From positions 1 through 64,000 of the forward strand of contig JBKDQE010000018.1 in NCBI GenBank assembly GCA_046342195.1: a stretch of 64,000 nt of DNA, written 5' to 3'. Within the stretch, counting starts at the first letter, position 1, and each line of letters starts with the position of its first letter. The position numbers were made by a program, and so were the translations under genes. Source of the stretch: CANHBY01 sp046342195 (GTDB taxonomy: Bacteria; Pseudomonadota; Gammaproteobacteria; Burkholderiales; Burkholderiaceae_C). This document shows, piece after piece, positions 54,979-63,806 of the stretch. The notes below the pieces were generated by a model that saw only the letters and a program-made list of their open reading frames with translations, had not been told where the DNA came from and searched no databases.

Positions 54979-55698
54979 TCACGCCATCGCCATGCCAGGA
55001 AGAAGTCGTTCATATTCTGAACGCACCACACGGTAGCATTCGCAGCTTCGATGTTCAAGGCCATCCCGATCCAGAACGGTGATATGACCTCGACGGTAGT
55101 GAATCAGTCCACTGCGTTGCAACTTGCCTGCGGCTTCGGTCACCCCTTCGCGGCGCACTCCCAGCATATTGGCAATGACTTCCTGGGTCATCAAAACTTG
55201 ATTGCCTTCAAGCCGGTCTAAGCTGAGCAAAAGCCAGCGACATAACTGTTGATCCAAGGTATGGTGGCGATTGCACACGGCAAGTTGTGACAATTGAGCC
55301 ATCAATGCCTGAACATAACGGAGCAAAAGCCGCATTGTCGGGCCACCTCGGTTGAAGGCATCTGTCACCCATTGGGCTTTCAGTCGATACCCTTCTCCAG
55401 CCGTTTGAACCACGGCTTGAGTGGGCATGGAGTCTCCCCCCATCAGTAAGGGCACACCGATCAGGCCCTCCTTGCCTGCCACGGCCACTTCAGAAGAATG
55501 GCCATCAGCCATCACATAAAGCAAGGAAACAATTCCCGACGTGGGGAAAAAAACATGGGAGAAACAGCGACCTGAGTCACACAACACCTTCCCCATCGGC
55601 AGATCAACGGGCTCAAGATAGTTTGACCAAAGACTCCAGACTTCCTCAGGAAGAGCACAGAGAAGTTGATTGTCTCGAGGGTCTGTCAGCAGGGGCAT
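54979..55698 (-). CDS. Crp/Fnr-family transcriptional regulator
   Basis: 239 residues. An N-terminal cyclic-nucleotide-type beta barrel (VDLPMGKVLCDSGRCFSHVFFPTSGIVSLL, EVAVAGKEGLIGVPLLMGG), a dimer helix, and a C-terminal winged helix with MTQEVIANMLGVRREGVTEAAGKL as recognition segment. No Cys pattern for a 4Fe-4S cluster and no clear cAMP-pocket residues, so the ligand is unknown. Convergent with metF and upstream of nothing on its strand. Confidence 0.88.
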   Translation of the reverse strand: MPLLTDPRDNQLLCALPEEVWSLWSNYLEPVDLPMGKVLCDSGRCFSHVFFPTSGIVSLLYVMADGHSSEVAVAGKEGLIGVPLLMGGDSMPTQAVVQTAGEGYRLKAQWVTDAFNRGGPTMRLLLRYVQALMAQLSQLAVCNRHHTLDQQLCRWLLLSLDRLEGNQVLMTQEVIANMLGVRREGVTEAAGKLQRSGLIHYRRGHITVLDRDGLEHRSCECYRVVRSEYERLLPGMAMA

Positions 55699-55745
55699 AG
55701 AGATACTCCGGTGAGTGCGGGATGATTCAAAGGCTCCCGGTGTCC
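55699..55745. other. 5' region of the Crp/Fnr-family gene
   Basis: Short promoter space. GGAGTATCTC lies just before the ATG on the minus strand. The family A palindrome follows immediately upstream. Confidence 0.4.
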
Positions 55746-55765
55746 AGGGCCTGTTAACAGGCCCT
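55746..55765. repeat. Family A ends fused into a 20-bp perfect palindrome
   Basis: AGGGCCTGTTAACAGGCCCT: the two inverted ends of family A abut with nothing between them. A TA flank remains on the right only. Could be the product of complete interior loss, or an unrelated operator just upstream of the Crp-type gene; the match to both repeat ends favours the first. Confidence 0.6.
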
Positions 55766-55917
55766 AATACAAACGAAAAACAAGGCCCTGCTGCTGAGAA
55801 TCCTCAAATCAGTTGAAATCAAATCCCATTAAGGTGCTCTTTGTGCCTTATCGAATTGGGTTGCCATCACTTCGGGCGAGCCAGGATGAACCCACTCTTC
55901 TGCACAAAAAACAAAAA

Positions 55918-55940
55918 CAGGCCCAGCGAGGCCTGCTTTT
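55918..55940. terminator. Bidirectional terminator-like hairpin
   Basis: CAGGCC/GGCCTG with a 6-nt loop. On the plus strand CTTTT follows; on the minus strand TTTTTGTTTTTT follows, so termination of minus-strand transcripts is stronger. The nearest minus-strand gene upstream is rnr (ending 56418), although a plus-strand small ORF lies between. A frame of 76 codons over this hairpin (55813-56043) is therefore unlikely to be a gene. Confidence 0.55.
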
Positions 55941-56060
55941 ACCAGATTTGGAGGCCCATAGCTCGGCGATGGGCCAACAAGACTGCTTCAAAGAAGCCCA
56001 AACCCACCCTTCGCCAGAACCCGAGATGGTCGGCGAAATATAAACATCAAGGAGACTTCC

Positions 56061-56318
56061 ATGAGCTCGTTATTTCCTCCGCTATCCCGACACCATCAGC
56101 TTTTGCACGGTTTACCTCAAACTGTGGAGCAAATTGGGAAAGGCCAAATCGACCAAATACCTCCCGGTTTTCTGGCCGACTACCTTGCCTTGCGCTGGTT
56201 GACTGACCGAGGGCACGGCCTGCGACTCACGCCGGCTGGCGAAGCCTTGTGCCAAAAGCTGAAGCAATTTAGCCCCAACCTTGCACAGCGCAACCCTATT
56301 GGACGTTTGGCAGGCTGA
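56061..56318 (+). CDS. Small hypothetical protein (85 aa)
   Basis: Not recognised, but a very good ribosome-binding site (AAGGAGAC) precedes the ATG. The second half (LADYLALRWLTDRGHGLRLTPAGEALCQKL) has the shape of a winged-helix wing (RLTPAGEAL), so a small DNA-binding protein is possible. It points toward the convergent rnr. Confidence 0.6.
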   Translation: MSSLFPPLSRHHQLLHGLPQTVEQIGKGQIDQIPPGFLADYLALRWLTDRGHGLRLTPAGEALCQKLKQFSPNLAQRNPIGRLAG

Positions 56319-56417
56319 TCTACAACGGGTGAGGTGTTGATGCGGTCAAGCGCCGGAAACTACCAGGCTGATTGATCTGGCTGGATTGTTCGACCTCGAA
56401 AGAAGATTCTGAAGGTT

Positions 56418-58769
56418 TCAAATGACCTTCTTTCGCGACTTGATTGTGCGTGGAGATCCGGCAACTTTAGCGGCTTTGGTGACTGTTGACGAGCTTCGCT
56501 TGCTGACGCGGGAAACCCGGGCTGCGGTTATGCGGGCTTTGTCAGCAGATTTTTTTTGAGCCTTGGTTTGCAGGTCTGCATCGCGCAGGTTCGATAAAGT
56601 CTGCGCGGGGGAATCTATGGCGCCCGCCAGTTCAGTACCGTCATTAATTGGCTTGCTTGGCTTGGCACGACCATGGGGCAAAGTAAACTCCCGACTACCG
56701 GAAACCAGACAGAAGTCGATTTTGCGGCTATCAAGATCTACGCGGCTCACCTGAACTCGCAGGCGAGAACCAAGGGCATAACGCATCCCGGAGCGGTCTC
56801 CACGCAATTCTTGGCGAATTTCATCAAAGCGGAAGTATTCGCCCCCTAATTCAGTGATATGTACCAAGCCCTCGATATGTAAACCATCGAGCAGCACAAA
56901 CAAACCGAAGCCGGTGACCGCGCTGACGGTACCTTCGTATTCTTCACCAAGGTGGTTGCGCATGAATCGACACTTGAGCCAAGCCTCGACATCTCGTGAG
57001 GCCTCATCAGCTCGGCGTTCATTGGCGCTACAGTGGGCACCGGCGGCCTCCCAAGCCTCGGCCTCAGTCGGGACACAAGCCTCAGTTTTCAAGACTTGGC
57101 CTTTTTTTGTGGATTTGGCAGACTTTGCTGATGGTGCGGGCTTATCTTGCACAGGCCCCAGCAAACGATACTGCCGTTTTCCCAGCAGAGCCTTGATGAC
57201 ACGGTGAATCAGGAGGTCAGGATAGCGCCGGATGGGGCTGGTGAAGTGGGTATAAGCCGCATAGGCCAGACCAAAATGCCCTGCATTGGCGGGTGCATAC
57301 ATGGCCTGCTGCATGGACCGCAACAACATACTGTGGATTTGCAGGGCATCGGGGCGGTCTTTGGTGGCTAAAGCAATGGCCTGAAACTCGCTCGGAACCG
57401 GGTTCTCGGAGATTCCCAGGCCCAGCCCAAGGGCTTTGAGATAATTGGACAGCACGGCCCGCTTTTCTGGTGTAGGGCCCTCGTGAACCCGAAAAAGCGA
57501 AGGGTGTTTATTTTGGGCAATGAAGTCTGCTGAGCACACATTGGCCGCCAGCATGGCCTCTTCAATCAAACGATGAGCCTCATTTCGGGTGCGTGGAACG
57601 ATTTTTTCAATTCGACCCTGATCATCGCAAATGATCTGAGTTTCGGTCGTTTCCAGGTCCATCGCGCCGCGCAGAGCGCGGGCCTTCACAAGGGCTCGGT
57701 ACACATCGTGAAGATCAAGCAATTGAGGCAGCAGGGCTTCCCGCTTGGCAGCTTCAGGGCCGCGGGTATTGCCCAAAATGGCAGCAACTTCGTGGTAAGT
57801 AAAGCGCGCGTGCGAACAGATCACTGCCGGAAAAAATTGATAGGCGTGAATGTCACCGGCCGGGCTGACCAGCATGTCACACACCATCGCCAGGCGTTTT
57901 TCATGGGGGTTGAGCGAGCATAAACCATTCGAAAGCTTCTCCGGCAGCATGGGAATGACACGCCGCGGGAAATAGACTGAGGTTGCACGCTCGTAGGCGT
58001 CGGCGTCTAAGGGCTCACCCGGCTTGACATAATGGCTGACGTCTGCGATGGCCACCACCAGCCGCCACCCTTTGGCCTTGCCGACCTTGGCAGGCTCGCA
58101 ATAAACCGCGTCATCAAAGTCCCGGGCATCCTCGCCGTCAATTGTCACGAGGGGAACATCGGTGAGATCAACACGGGCTTTACAATCTGTGGCGCGCACT
58201 TTATCTGGCAAAGCCGCCGCTTGAGCCAGGGTCTCGGCAGAAAACTGATGCGGCACTTCGTATTTGCGCACTGCTATTTCAATCTCCATGCCGGAGTCGT
58301 CAACATCCCCCAACACTTCAATGACACGCCCGACAGGCTGGGAATACATCGATGGCGGTTCAGTGAGTTCAACCACCACGACCTGCCCCACGGTGGCATT
58401 GGCCGTGGCATTCTTGGGAATGAGAATATCTTGGCCGTAACGATTGTCTTCGGGAGCCAGCAACCAACTTCCACTTTCATGGAGCAATCGGCCAATGATG
58501 GGAGATTTTTTGCGCTCGATAATTTCGAGCACCCTGCCCTCCGGCCGCCCCTTGCGGTCGTGGCGCACAATGCGTGCACGCACACGATCACGGTGTAACA
58601 CAGCCCGCATTTCTTGCGGGGAAAGATAGAGATCGGGGTGCTGATCTTCACGTACCAGAAAACCGTGGCCATCGCGGTGCCCTTGAATGACACCAACCAC
58701 TTCGCTCATCAGTTCAGCACCAGGCAAGTTGGAACTGGTTAAATGTTTTTTATTGATGGTAGAATTCAT
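56418..58769 (-). CDS. rnr: Ribonuclease R
   Basis: Processive 3'-5' exoribonuclease that degrades structured RNA and works with trans-translation. 783 residues: N-terminal cold-shock domains (about 22-180), RNB catalytic domain with TIDGEDARDFDDAVY (metal-binding Asp residues), a C-terminal S1 domain (YEGTVSAVTGFGLFVLLDGLHIEG), and a Lys/Arg-rich tail. ATG 58769 has AGGAAAAC upstream; Met21 is a weaker alternative. The start lies only 12 bp from the divergent tRNA-Leu gene. Confidence 0.96.
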   Translation of the reverse strand: MNSTINKKHLTSSNLPGAELMSEVVGVIQGHRDGHGFLVREDQHPDLYLSPQEMRAVLHRDRVRARIVRHDRKGRPEGRVLEIIERKKSPIIGRLLHESGSWLLAPEDNRYGQDILIPKNATANATVGQVVVVELTEPPSMYSQPVGRVIEVLGDVDDSGMEIEIAVRKYEVPHQFSAETLAQAAALPDKVRATDCKARVDLTDVPLVTIDGEDARDFDDAVYCEPAKVGKAKGWRLVVAIADVSHYVKPGEPLDADAYERATSVYFPRRVIPMLPEKLSNGLCSLNPHEKRLAMVCDMLVSPAGDIHAYQFFPAVICSHARFTYHEVAAILGNTRGPEAAKREALLPQLLDLHDVYRALVKARALRGAMDLETTETQIICDDQGRIEKIVPRTRNEAHRLIEEAMLAANVCSADFIAQNKHPSLFRVHEGPTPEKRAVLSNYLKALGLGLGISENPVPSEFQAIALATKDRPDALQIHSMLLRSMQQAMYAPANAGHFGLAYAAYTHFTSPIRRYPDLLIHRVIKALLGKRQYRLLGPVQDKPAPSAKSAKSTKKGQVLKTEACVPTEAEAWEAAGAHCSANERRADEASRDVEAWLKCRFMRNHLGEEYEGTVSAVTGFGLFVLLDGLHIEGLVHITELGGEYFRFDEIRQELRGDRSGMRYALGSRLRVQVSRVDLDSRKIDFCLVSGSREFTLPHGRAKPSKPINDGTELAGAIDSPAQTLSNLRDADLQTKAQKKSADKARITAARVSRVSKRSSSTVTKAAKVAGSPRTIKSRKKVI
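58760..58765 (+). promoter_or_regulatory. Possible -10 box of tRNA-Leu
   Basis: TAGAAT lies 17 bp before the mature tRNA 5' end, inside the first codons of rnr on the other strand. No good -35 is seen 17 bp upstream, so the call is tentative. If correct, the two divergent transcripts must overlap. Confidence 0.3.
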
Positions 58770-58781
58770 GTTTTCCTGAAT

Positions 58782-58866
<85 letters not shown>

Positions 58867-58899
58867 AGTCAAATAGATTGAAAATAAACGCAAAAAAAC

Positions 58900-58925
58900 C
58901 CGACGAACCATCGTCGGTTTTTTTT
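58900..58925 (+). terminator. Terminator after tRNA-Leu (also usable from the other side)
   Basis: CCGACGA/TCGTCGG with loop ACCA, followed by eight T on the plus strand. On the minus strand a run of seven T follows the same stem (after GGG), so it can also end the purA-phosphoribosyltransferase transcript that stops at 58963. Confidence 0.9.
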
Positions 58926-58962
58926 GCCCTCTGTTTTTTGCTTTTTGCAAAAATAGGCCAAC

Positions 58963-59484
58963 TCAAATCGAAAACTTCCGGGCAAGCTGAGGGGGGCGCA
59001 TATGGTCGTAATCCTCGAAGGGTTGATGAATCCAGGGGCTCGTGGGCAGAAGTTCAACGTAGTAATTGGGGAGGTAGGTTGAGCATCCTTTGGTCCAGAT
59101 GACCGCTGAACGCAACTCGGTCACTTCCGGGTGACCACTCAACCGATCCACCACGGCTTCGAGGGTGAGGCCAGAGTCTGCCAAGTCATCGACCAGCAAA
59201 ACCCGGCCAGCCAACTGGCCTTGCGGTAAAGTCATGTACTGCGCCAAATCAAGCCGGCCCTGAATGGTACCGGCTTGAGAACGATAAGAACTCGTCGACA
59301 TGATACCCAGAGGCTTGTCAAACACCCTTGACATAATGTCTCCAGGGCGCAGCCCACCCCGCGCCAAACACAAAATTTGATCGAACTCCCAGCCCGAAGC
59401 ATGTATTTTGAGCGCCAGCCGCTCAATGAGCAAATGATATTCGTCCCAAGGAACGTAGAGGTGCTTGCCATCTTCTGTGAGCAT
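58963..59484 (-). CDS. Phosphoribosyltransferase
   Basis: About 173 residues, type I PRTase fold. The PRPP-binding motif is VLLVDDLADSGLTLEAV, and an early LCLARGGLRPGDIMS supplies the loop before it. Substrate (hypoxanthine, guanine or xanthine) cannot be decided by sight. It follows purA by about 30 bases on the same strand, a common betaproteobacterial arrangement pointing to purine salvage. I chose ATG 59484, which has GAGA upstream; ATG 59511 directly after the purA stop is the alternative. Confidence 0.85.
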   Translation of the reverse strand: MLTEDGKHLYVPWDEYHLLIERLALKIHASGWEFDQILCLARGGLRPGDIMSRVFDKPLGIMSTSSYRSQAGTIQGRLDLAQYMTLPQGQLAGRVLLVDDLADSGLTLEAVVDRLSGHPEVTELRSAVIWTKGCSTYLPNYYVELLPTSPWIHQPFEDYDHMRPPQLARKFSI

Positions 59485-59513
59485 GTTGTTTTCTCGCTGA
59501 AGCATGAACATGG

Positions 59514-60854
59514 TCAGGCTTGATAGGGGTGACGCAGCAAAATAGTGTGCTCACGATCGGGGCCGGTGGATACCATGTCAATGGGGGTACTGATCAATTC
59601 TTGCACGTGTTCCAGGTAGCGACGGGCATTGATGGGCAAAGCGGTCCATTGGGTGACACCCGCCGTTGATTCTGACCACCCGGGAAATGTTTCATAGATG
59701 GGGGTGCAATTGGTGATTTCCCCCGTATCCAGAGGCAGGATGTCGGTATGCTGCCCTGCCCGCTCATAACCCACACAAACCTTGATTTCCGGCAGTCCAT
59801 CGAGGACGTCGAGCTTGGTGATACACAGCCCGGAAATACCATTGATGATGATGGATCGCTTGAGGGCTGCTGCATCAAGCCAGCCACAGCGCCGCAGACG
59901 GCCCGTGACGGTTCCACGCTCTTGTCCAATGGTGGAAAGGTGGTGTCCGACCGTGCCGGGAATGTCCATCGGCAATTCAGTGGGGAATGGGCCACTGCCA
60001 ACACGGGTGGTGTACGCCTTGGTAATACCCAGTATGTAATGCAGTGAATTGGGGCCGAGGCCAGTGCCTGCTGCCGCATTGCCAGCGACGCAGTTGCTAG
60101 AGGTCACATAGGGATAGGTGCCATGGTCTACATCCAGGAGAGTTCCTTGGGCACCTTCAAAGAGGATGTTGACACCCTGCTGGTTGGCCGTATGAAGCAA
60201 GTAGCCGACATCGGCCATCAGGGGTTTGATTTGTTCCGCCAACATCATGGCGTGATCAAAAATAGGCTGGACTTCGAGGGGTTGGGAGCCTAGGTATCCG
60301 CTCAATGCAAAGTTGTGCAGATCAACCAGGCCTTGAAGTTTTTCGAGAAATCGTTGCGGGTGTTTGAGATCCTGGACACGCAGGGCACGACGCGCGACTT
60401 TATCTTCATAGGCCGGGCCAATACCTTTTCCTGTAGTGCCGATTTTGCCGGCCCCATGAGCCTCGCGCAGGAGCTCGCGTGCTTTGTCGATTTCAACATG
60501 AAAAGGAAGAATCAAAGGACAGGACTCACTGACAAACAAGCGCGAACGAACCTCAATACCGATCGATTCAAGACGTGCGATTTCAGCCATGAGGTGATGG
60601 GGGTCTAAAACCACACCATTGCCGATGTAACAAGCCACGCTTTCGCGCATGATGCCCGAAGGAATCAGTTGCAGGGCTGTCTTGATGCCCTTGATCACGA
60701 GCGTATGACCGGCATTGTGGCCCCCTTGAAAGCGAACCACCGCTTGGGCATGATCCGTCAGCCAGTCAACAACCTTGCCTTTGCCTTCATCACCCCACTG
60801 GGTGCCCACGACCACCACATTACGGCCTGCGGCCTTTGCTTTCACTGCATGCAT
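59514..60854 (-). CDS. purA: Adenylosuccinate synthetase
   Basis: GTP-dependent conversion of IMP and aspartate to adenylosuccinate. 446 residues from ATG 60854. The P-loop VGTQWGDEGKGKVVDWL is near the start, with GGHNAGHTLV, GIGPAYEDK, and the aspartate-binding end NGISGLCITKLDVL. A longer frame to 60947 is not needed. Lies between hisZ and the phosphoribosyltransferase. Confidence 0.97.
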   Translation of the reverse strand: MHAVKAKAAGRNVVVVGTQWGDEGKGKVVDWLTDHAQAVVRFQGGHNAGHTLVIKGIKTALQLIPSGIMRESVACYIGNGVVLDPHHLMAEIARLESIGIEVRSRLFVSESCPLILPFHVEIDKARELLREAHGAGKIGTTGKGIGPAYEDKVARRALRVQDLKHPQRFLEKLQGLVDLHNFALSGYLGSQPLEVQPIFDHAMMLAEQIKPLMADVGYLLHTANQQGVNILFEGAQGTLLDVDHGTYPYVTSSNCVAGNAAAGTGLGPNSLHYILGITKAYTTRVGSGPFPTELPMDIPGTVGHHLSTIGQERGTVTGRLRRCGWLDAAALKRSIIINGISGLCITKLDVLDGLPEIKVCVGYERAGQHTDILPLDTGEITNCTPIYETFPGWSESTAGVTQWTALPINARRYLEHVQELISTPIDMVSTGPDREHTILLRHPYQA

Positions 60855-60888
60855 GTCTGACTTTCTAAAGGTGAGATTCGATGAATAA

Positions 60889-62064
60889 TCAGACCGGAAT
60901 AACTTGCCATTCGCCAGAGACGAATGCCAGTTGGCGGTCACATTCAAACTCTTGAATTTCGTGCTCGTGGCCAGGCAATACCCCCACCACGGTTTCTCCT
61001 TGTTCTCTCAATTGACGAACGGCCGCACGCAGGCTGGGGTCATCAGCCCATGGAGCGCGAATGGCCGCGACCATTCGCTTGAGAGGAAGCATCGAGCCAA
61101 GGGCTTTGACGTCAAGGCTAAAACCCACCGCAGGCCGGTTGCGACCAAACACGGCCCCAACTTCATCGTAACGCCCACCGCGAAGAATGCAGTCCACAAC
61201 ACCTTCTGCATACAGCGAAAATTGAGCGCCACTATAGTAGCTGTAGCCGCGCAGGTCAGCCAAATCAAGGCCGATACGAACATGAGGATGAAGTTCGCAG
61301 ACTTGCGCAGACAGCGAGCGAAGCCCCGACAGAGCCGTGTGAATGGAGGGCCAAGGGGGTAGATCACGCTCCGCCTGAAGCAGCACTTCAGCCCCCCCTG
61401 AAAGTGACAGCAGGGACAACAGGCCTTGCCGGATGGAGGCGGGGAAATCAGCGGCGAGTTCGCTGAGCGCAGGCTGATCTTTGGCGGCCAACGCGGCCAC
61501 AATTTCTTGGGGGCGAATGGCATCAAGAGGTAATTCGCCCAACAGGGCGCGAACAATGCGCGAATCAGACAGCTCAAGCTGCAACCCGGCCAAGCCCAGT
61601 GAAGACATGCTTTCGAGGGCCAAATCCAGGATTTCAAGATCAGCCTCAAGACCGGCGTGGCCATAAATTTCAGCACCCAGCTGCAAGGGCTCGCGGGTGG
61701 CATAAAGACCCGCAGGCCGGGTGTGCAAAACCGGACCGCAATAACACAAACGGGCCACCCCTTGGCGGTTGAGCAGATGGGCGTCAATGCGTGCCACCTG
61801 GGGTGTGGTATCAGCCCTCAGGCCCATGGTGTGGCCGCTGAGTTGATCCACAAGCTTGAAGGTTTGAAGGCGCAAGGCCTGCCCGGTTCCTGAGAGCAAA
61901 GAGTCAAGGTATTCGAGCAAAGGAGGCATGACAAGCTCGAAACCATAAGAGCGGGCAATGTCCAGAAGCCGGCGCCGCAAGTCCTCGATATGCCGGGCCT
62001 GAGCCGGCAGCACATCAGCAATGTGCTCAGGCAATAACCACGCAGAGGATCGCGCGAGAGACAT
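60889..62064 (-). CDS. hisZ: ATP phosphoribosyltransferase regulatory subunit
   Basis: 391 residues. Class II synthetase-like fold related to HisRS (GFELVMPPLLEYLDSLLSG, LRADTTPQVARIDAH, GGRYDEVGAVFGR) without the anticodon-binding end. HisZ combines with the short form of HisG to catalyse and regulate the first step of histidine synthesis, so this organism should have a short HisG. Next to purA, as in other Burkholderiales. Confidence 0.95.
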   Translation of the reverse strand: MSLARSSAWLLPEHIADVLPAQARHIEDLRRRLLDIARSYGFELVMPPLLEYLDSLLSGTGQALRLQTFKLVDQLSGHTMGLRADTTPQVARIDAHLLNRQGVARLCYCGPVLHTRPAGLYATREPLQLGAEIYGHAGLEADLEILDLALESMSSLGLAGLQLELSDSRIVRALLGELPLDAIRPQEIVAALAAKDQPALSELAADFPASIRQGLLSLLSLSGGAEVLLQAERDLPPWPSIHTALSGLRSLSAQVCELHPHVRIGLDLADLRGYSYYSGAQFSLYAEGVVDCILRGGRYDEVGAVFGRNRPAVGFSLDVKALGSMLPLKRMVAAIRAPWADDPSLRAAVRQLREQGETVVGVLPGHEHEIQEFECDRQLAFVSGEWQVIPV

Positions 62065-62160
62065 TCTAGCAACCTTTGAGTTAAAACAAGATTGTATCGG
62101 TCTTGTGCGCAGTCAAACGTAAGTCAGGGGCAGCGACCTATTTTCACTGTCTTTTATTTG

Positions 62161-62194
62161 GGGCCTGCCCGACAAGGACGTTCCAGACAGGCCC
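62161..62194. repeat. Possible degenerate family A derivative
   Basis: GGGCCTG at 62161 and CAGGCCC at 62188 face each other over 20 bases. The ends fit family A, but no TA flanks or further match is seen, so it may be only a hairpin in the space between hisZ and the ligase gene. Otherwise 62065-62249 is empty. Confidence 0.35.
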
Positions 62195-62249
62195 TCAAAT
62201 TGTCCCTGGAGTTCAAGATGGAGCCATCGCTGAAGAATAACTTCAATTT

Positions 62250-63806
62250 TCAGCGTGCCGGACCCATCATCTGCTGTGTATGCCATTCAGTCTGAGGCCA
62301 AGACTGAATCTGAGCCCCGGACGCCACGCGCGAAACGAGCCTGCCGCAACCCACACACAGTCCGGCCAGCAGCATATTGACGGTCCCGATGGTGCTGATA
62401 CTGCTCACACCCACGAGGGTGACCATCACACCGACCAAAGCCGCCAGCAAAGCCCGCCCTACCGCGCGCCCTTCCCCATCCACAGGGCTGGCCCGCCAGC
62501 CCAACCATGCAGCGTAGAGAGCAGACAGCAACAAGCCCATGAAAAAAAACAAGCCGACCAGGCCATAGGTCAAAGCGATGCCAATATAAGAATTGACAAT
62601 ATCAATGATGCCTTGGCCCTGTTTCAATGACTGCATGATGGGTAAATGGAGGTAAGTGAATGATCCAAACCAAGGATTCATGGCAATCACGTCCAGGGAG
62701 ATTTCAAAAAGACGCTTGCGGTAAGTTTCGTTGAATTCATCAACAGTGCCTATGAAGGGTAACACCGAAAGGATCTTCTCAGCCCATGGGCTGGCTGATA
62801 AAACTGCCCCAAAAACAGCCCCCGTCAAACCCAGAGTAGCCGCCTGCCTCAAGGGCCTGGGGTGGGTCATGATAAGCACAGTGACTCCTGCCAAGGCACC
62901 CAGCCACGGGCCCCGCGACACAGGAGCCCAAATGCCTGCCATCAAAAGCGCCAGCCCGAAAACCCCCCCTGCTTTAGAGCGAAGCCAAGTCCAGATGCAA
63001 CCATAAAGACTCAAAGCAATCACCATCAAATAACCCAGAGACAAAGCATGGCCGGCGGCTGACGTGGCTCGAAGGTCGTTTCCTCGCAAAAGGTAGGCGC
63101 CGAGTTCCCAATACAAGCCCATGGAGGGCGCCAAGCTGGCATATAACAACCACTGACGTAAATACTCAAAAAGGGCAACGGGGGCTAACAACAGAATCGC
63201 CAGCACCAAAGCCACCAAGGCTTCACGCAAAGCCCCCCAAGTTTTGGCGCCGCGACTGGCCACATAGTAGGGCAGGAAAAAATCCAGAAAGCTGTAAAAC
63301 CCTGAACGTGCGATGTTGGTGAGGGTGTCGTTGGCTTGAACAAACTGCAAAATCAGGGGCAAACTGATCAGCCCGAGCAAAAATTGATCGGGGAGTAAAG
63401 ATCCAAAACGATCGGTATCGGGCTCGCGCCTCAGGAACCACCAAGCGGGCAACAACAGAAGCAGGGCCAATAAACGCGGGTAACTCAAACTGAAAAGGTA
63501 GTTCAGTACGCCAAACCCGGAAATATCAGCAGCCAAGGGAGGAATCACGAACAGCAGGCCGCAAAACAAAGTCAGCCGGTTTGCACCACGCCCAGAACCC
63601 ATGAGCACCACAAGCATGGCCAAACACACAAAAAACCAAAAATCATGCGACAAAAAAGCGAAGGTGGTCAACAAAAACCAAAGGTTGCGTTGCCGAACAA
63701 AAGCTGAGCTTGCCATGGCTTGATCGCATAACACCCCTTTGGCCAACCACCAAAGCGGGGTCGACAACCCCAAAATGACCAGCCAGGCTTTCAGGTGTTC
63801 AGGCAC
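62250..63806 (-). CDS. O-antigen ligase/polymerase-like membrane protein
   Basis: 518 residues with about twelve membrane segments and the large periplasmic loop of the Wzy_C/WaaL family (WAPVSRGPWLGALAG near the middle, then NETYRKRLFEISLDVIAMNPWFG). Such proteins polymerise or transfer undecaprenyl-linked glycans. GTG start overlaps the end of the exosortase gene by eight bases, so both are in one operon; that points to an exopolysaccharide/PEP-CTERM type locus extending beyond the window. Confidence 0.8.
   Translation of the reverse strand: MPEHLKAWLVILGLSTPLWWLAKGVLCDQAMASSAFVRQRNLWFLLTTFAFLSHDFWFFVCLAMLVVLMGSGRGANRLTLFCGLLFVIPPLAADISGFGVLNYLFSLSYPRLLALLLLLPAWWFLRREPDTDRFGSLLPDQFLLGLISLPLILQFVQANDTLTNIARSGFYSFLDFFLPYYVASRGAKTWGALREALVALVLAILLLAPVALFEYLRQWLLYASLAPSMGLYWELGAYLLRGNDLRATSAAGHALSLGYLMVIALSLYGCIWTWLRSKAGGVFGLALLMAGIWAPVSRGPWLGALAGVTVLIMTHPRPLRQAATLGLTGAVFGAVLSASPWAEKILSVLPFIGTVDEFNETYRKRLFEISLDVIAMNPWFGSFTYLHLPIMQSLKQGQGIIDIVNSYIGIALTYGLVGLFFFMGLLLSALYAAWLGWRASPVDGEGRAVGRALLAALVGVMVTLVGVSSISTIGTVNMLLAGLCVGCGRLVSRVASGAQIQSWPQTEWHTQQMMGPAR

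Noticed and set aside
55813..56043. A 76-codon frame before the 85-residue gene
   Set aside because: Crosses a strong terminator-like hairpin and lacks a ribosome-binding site.
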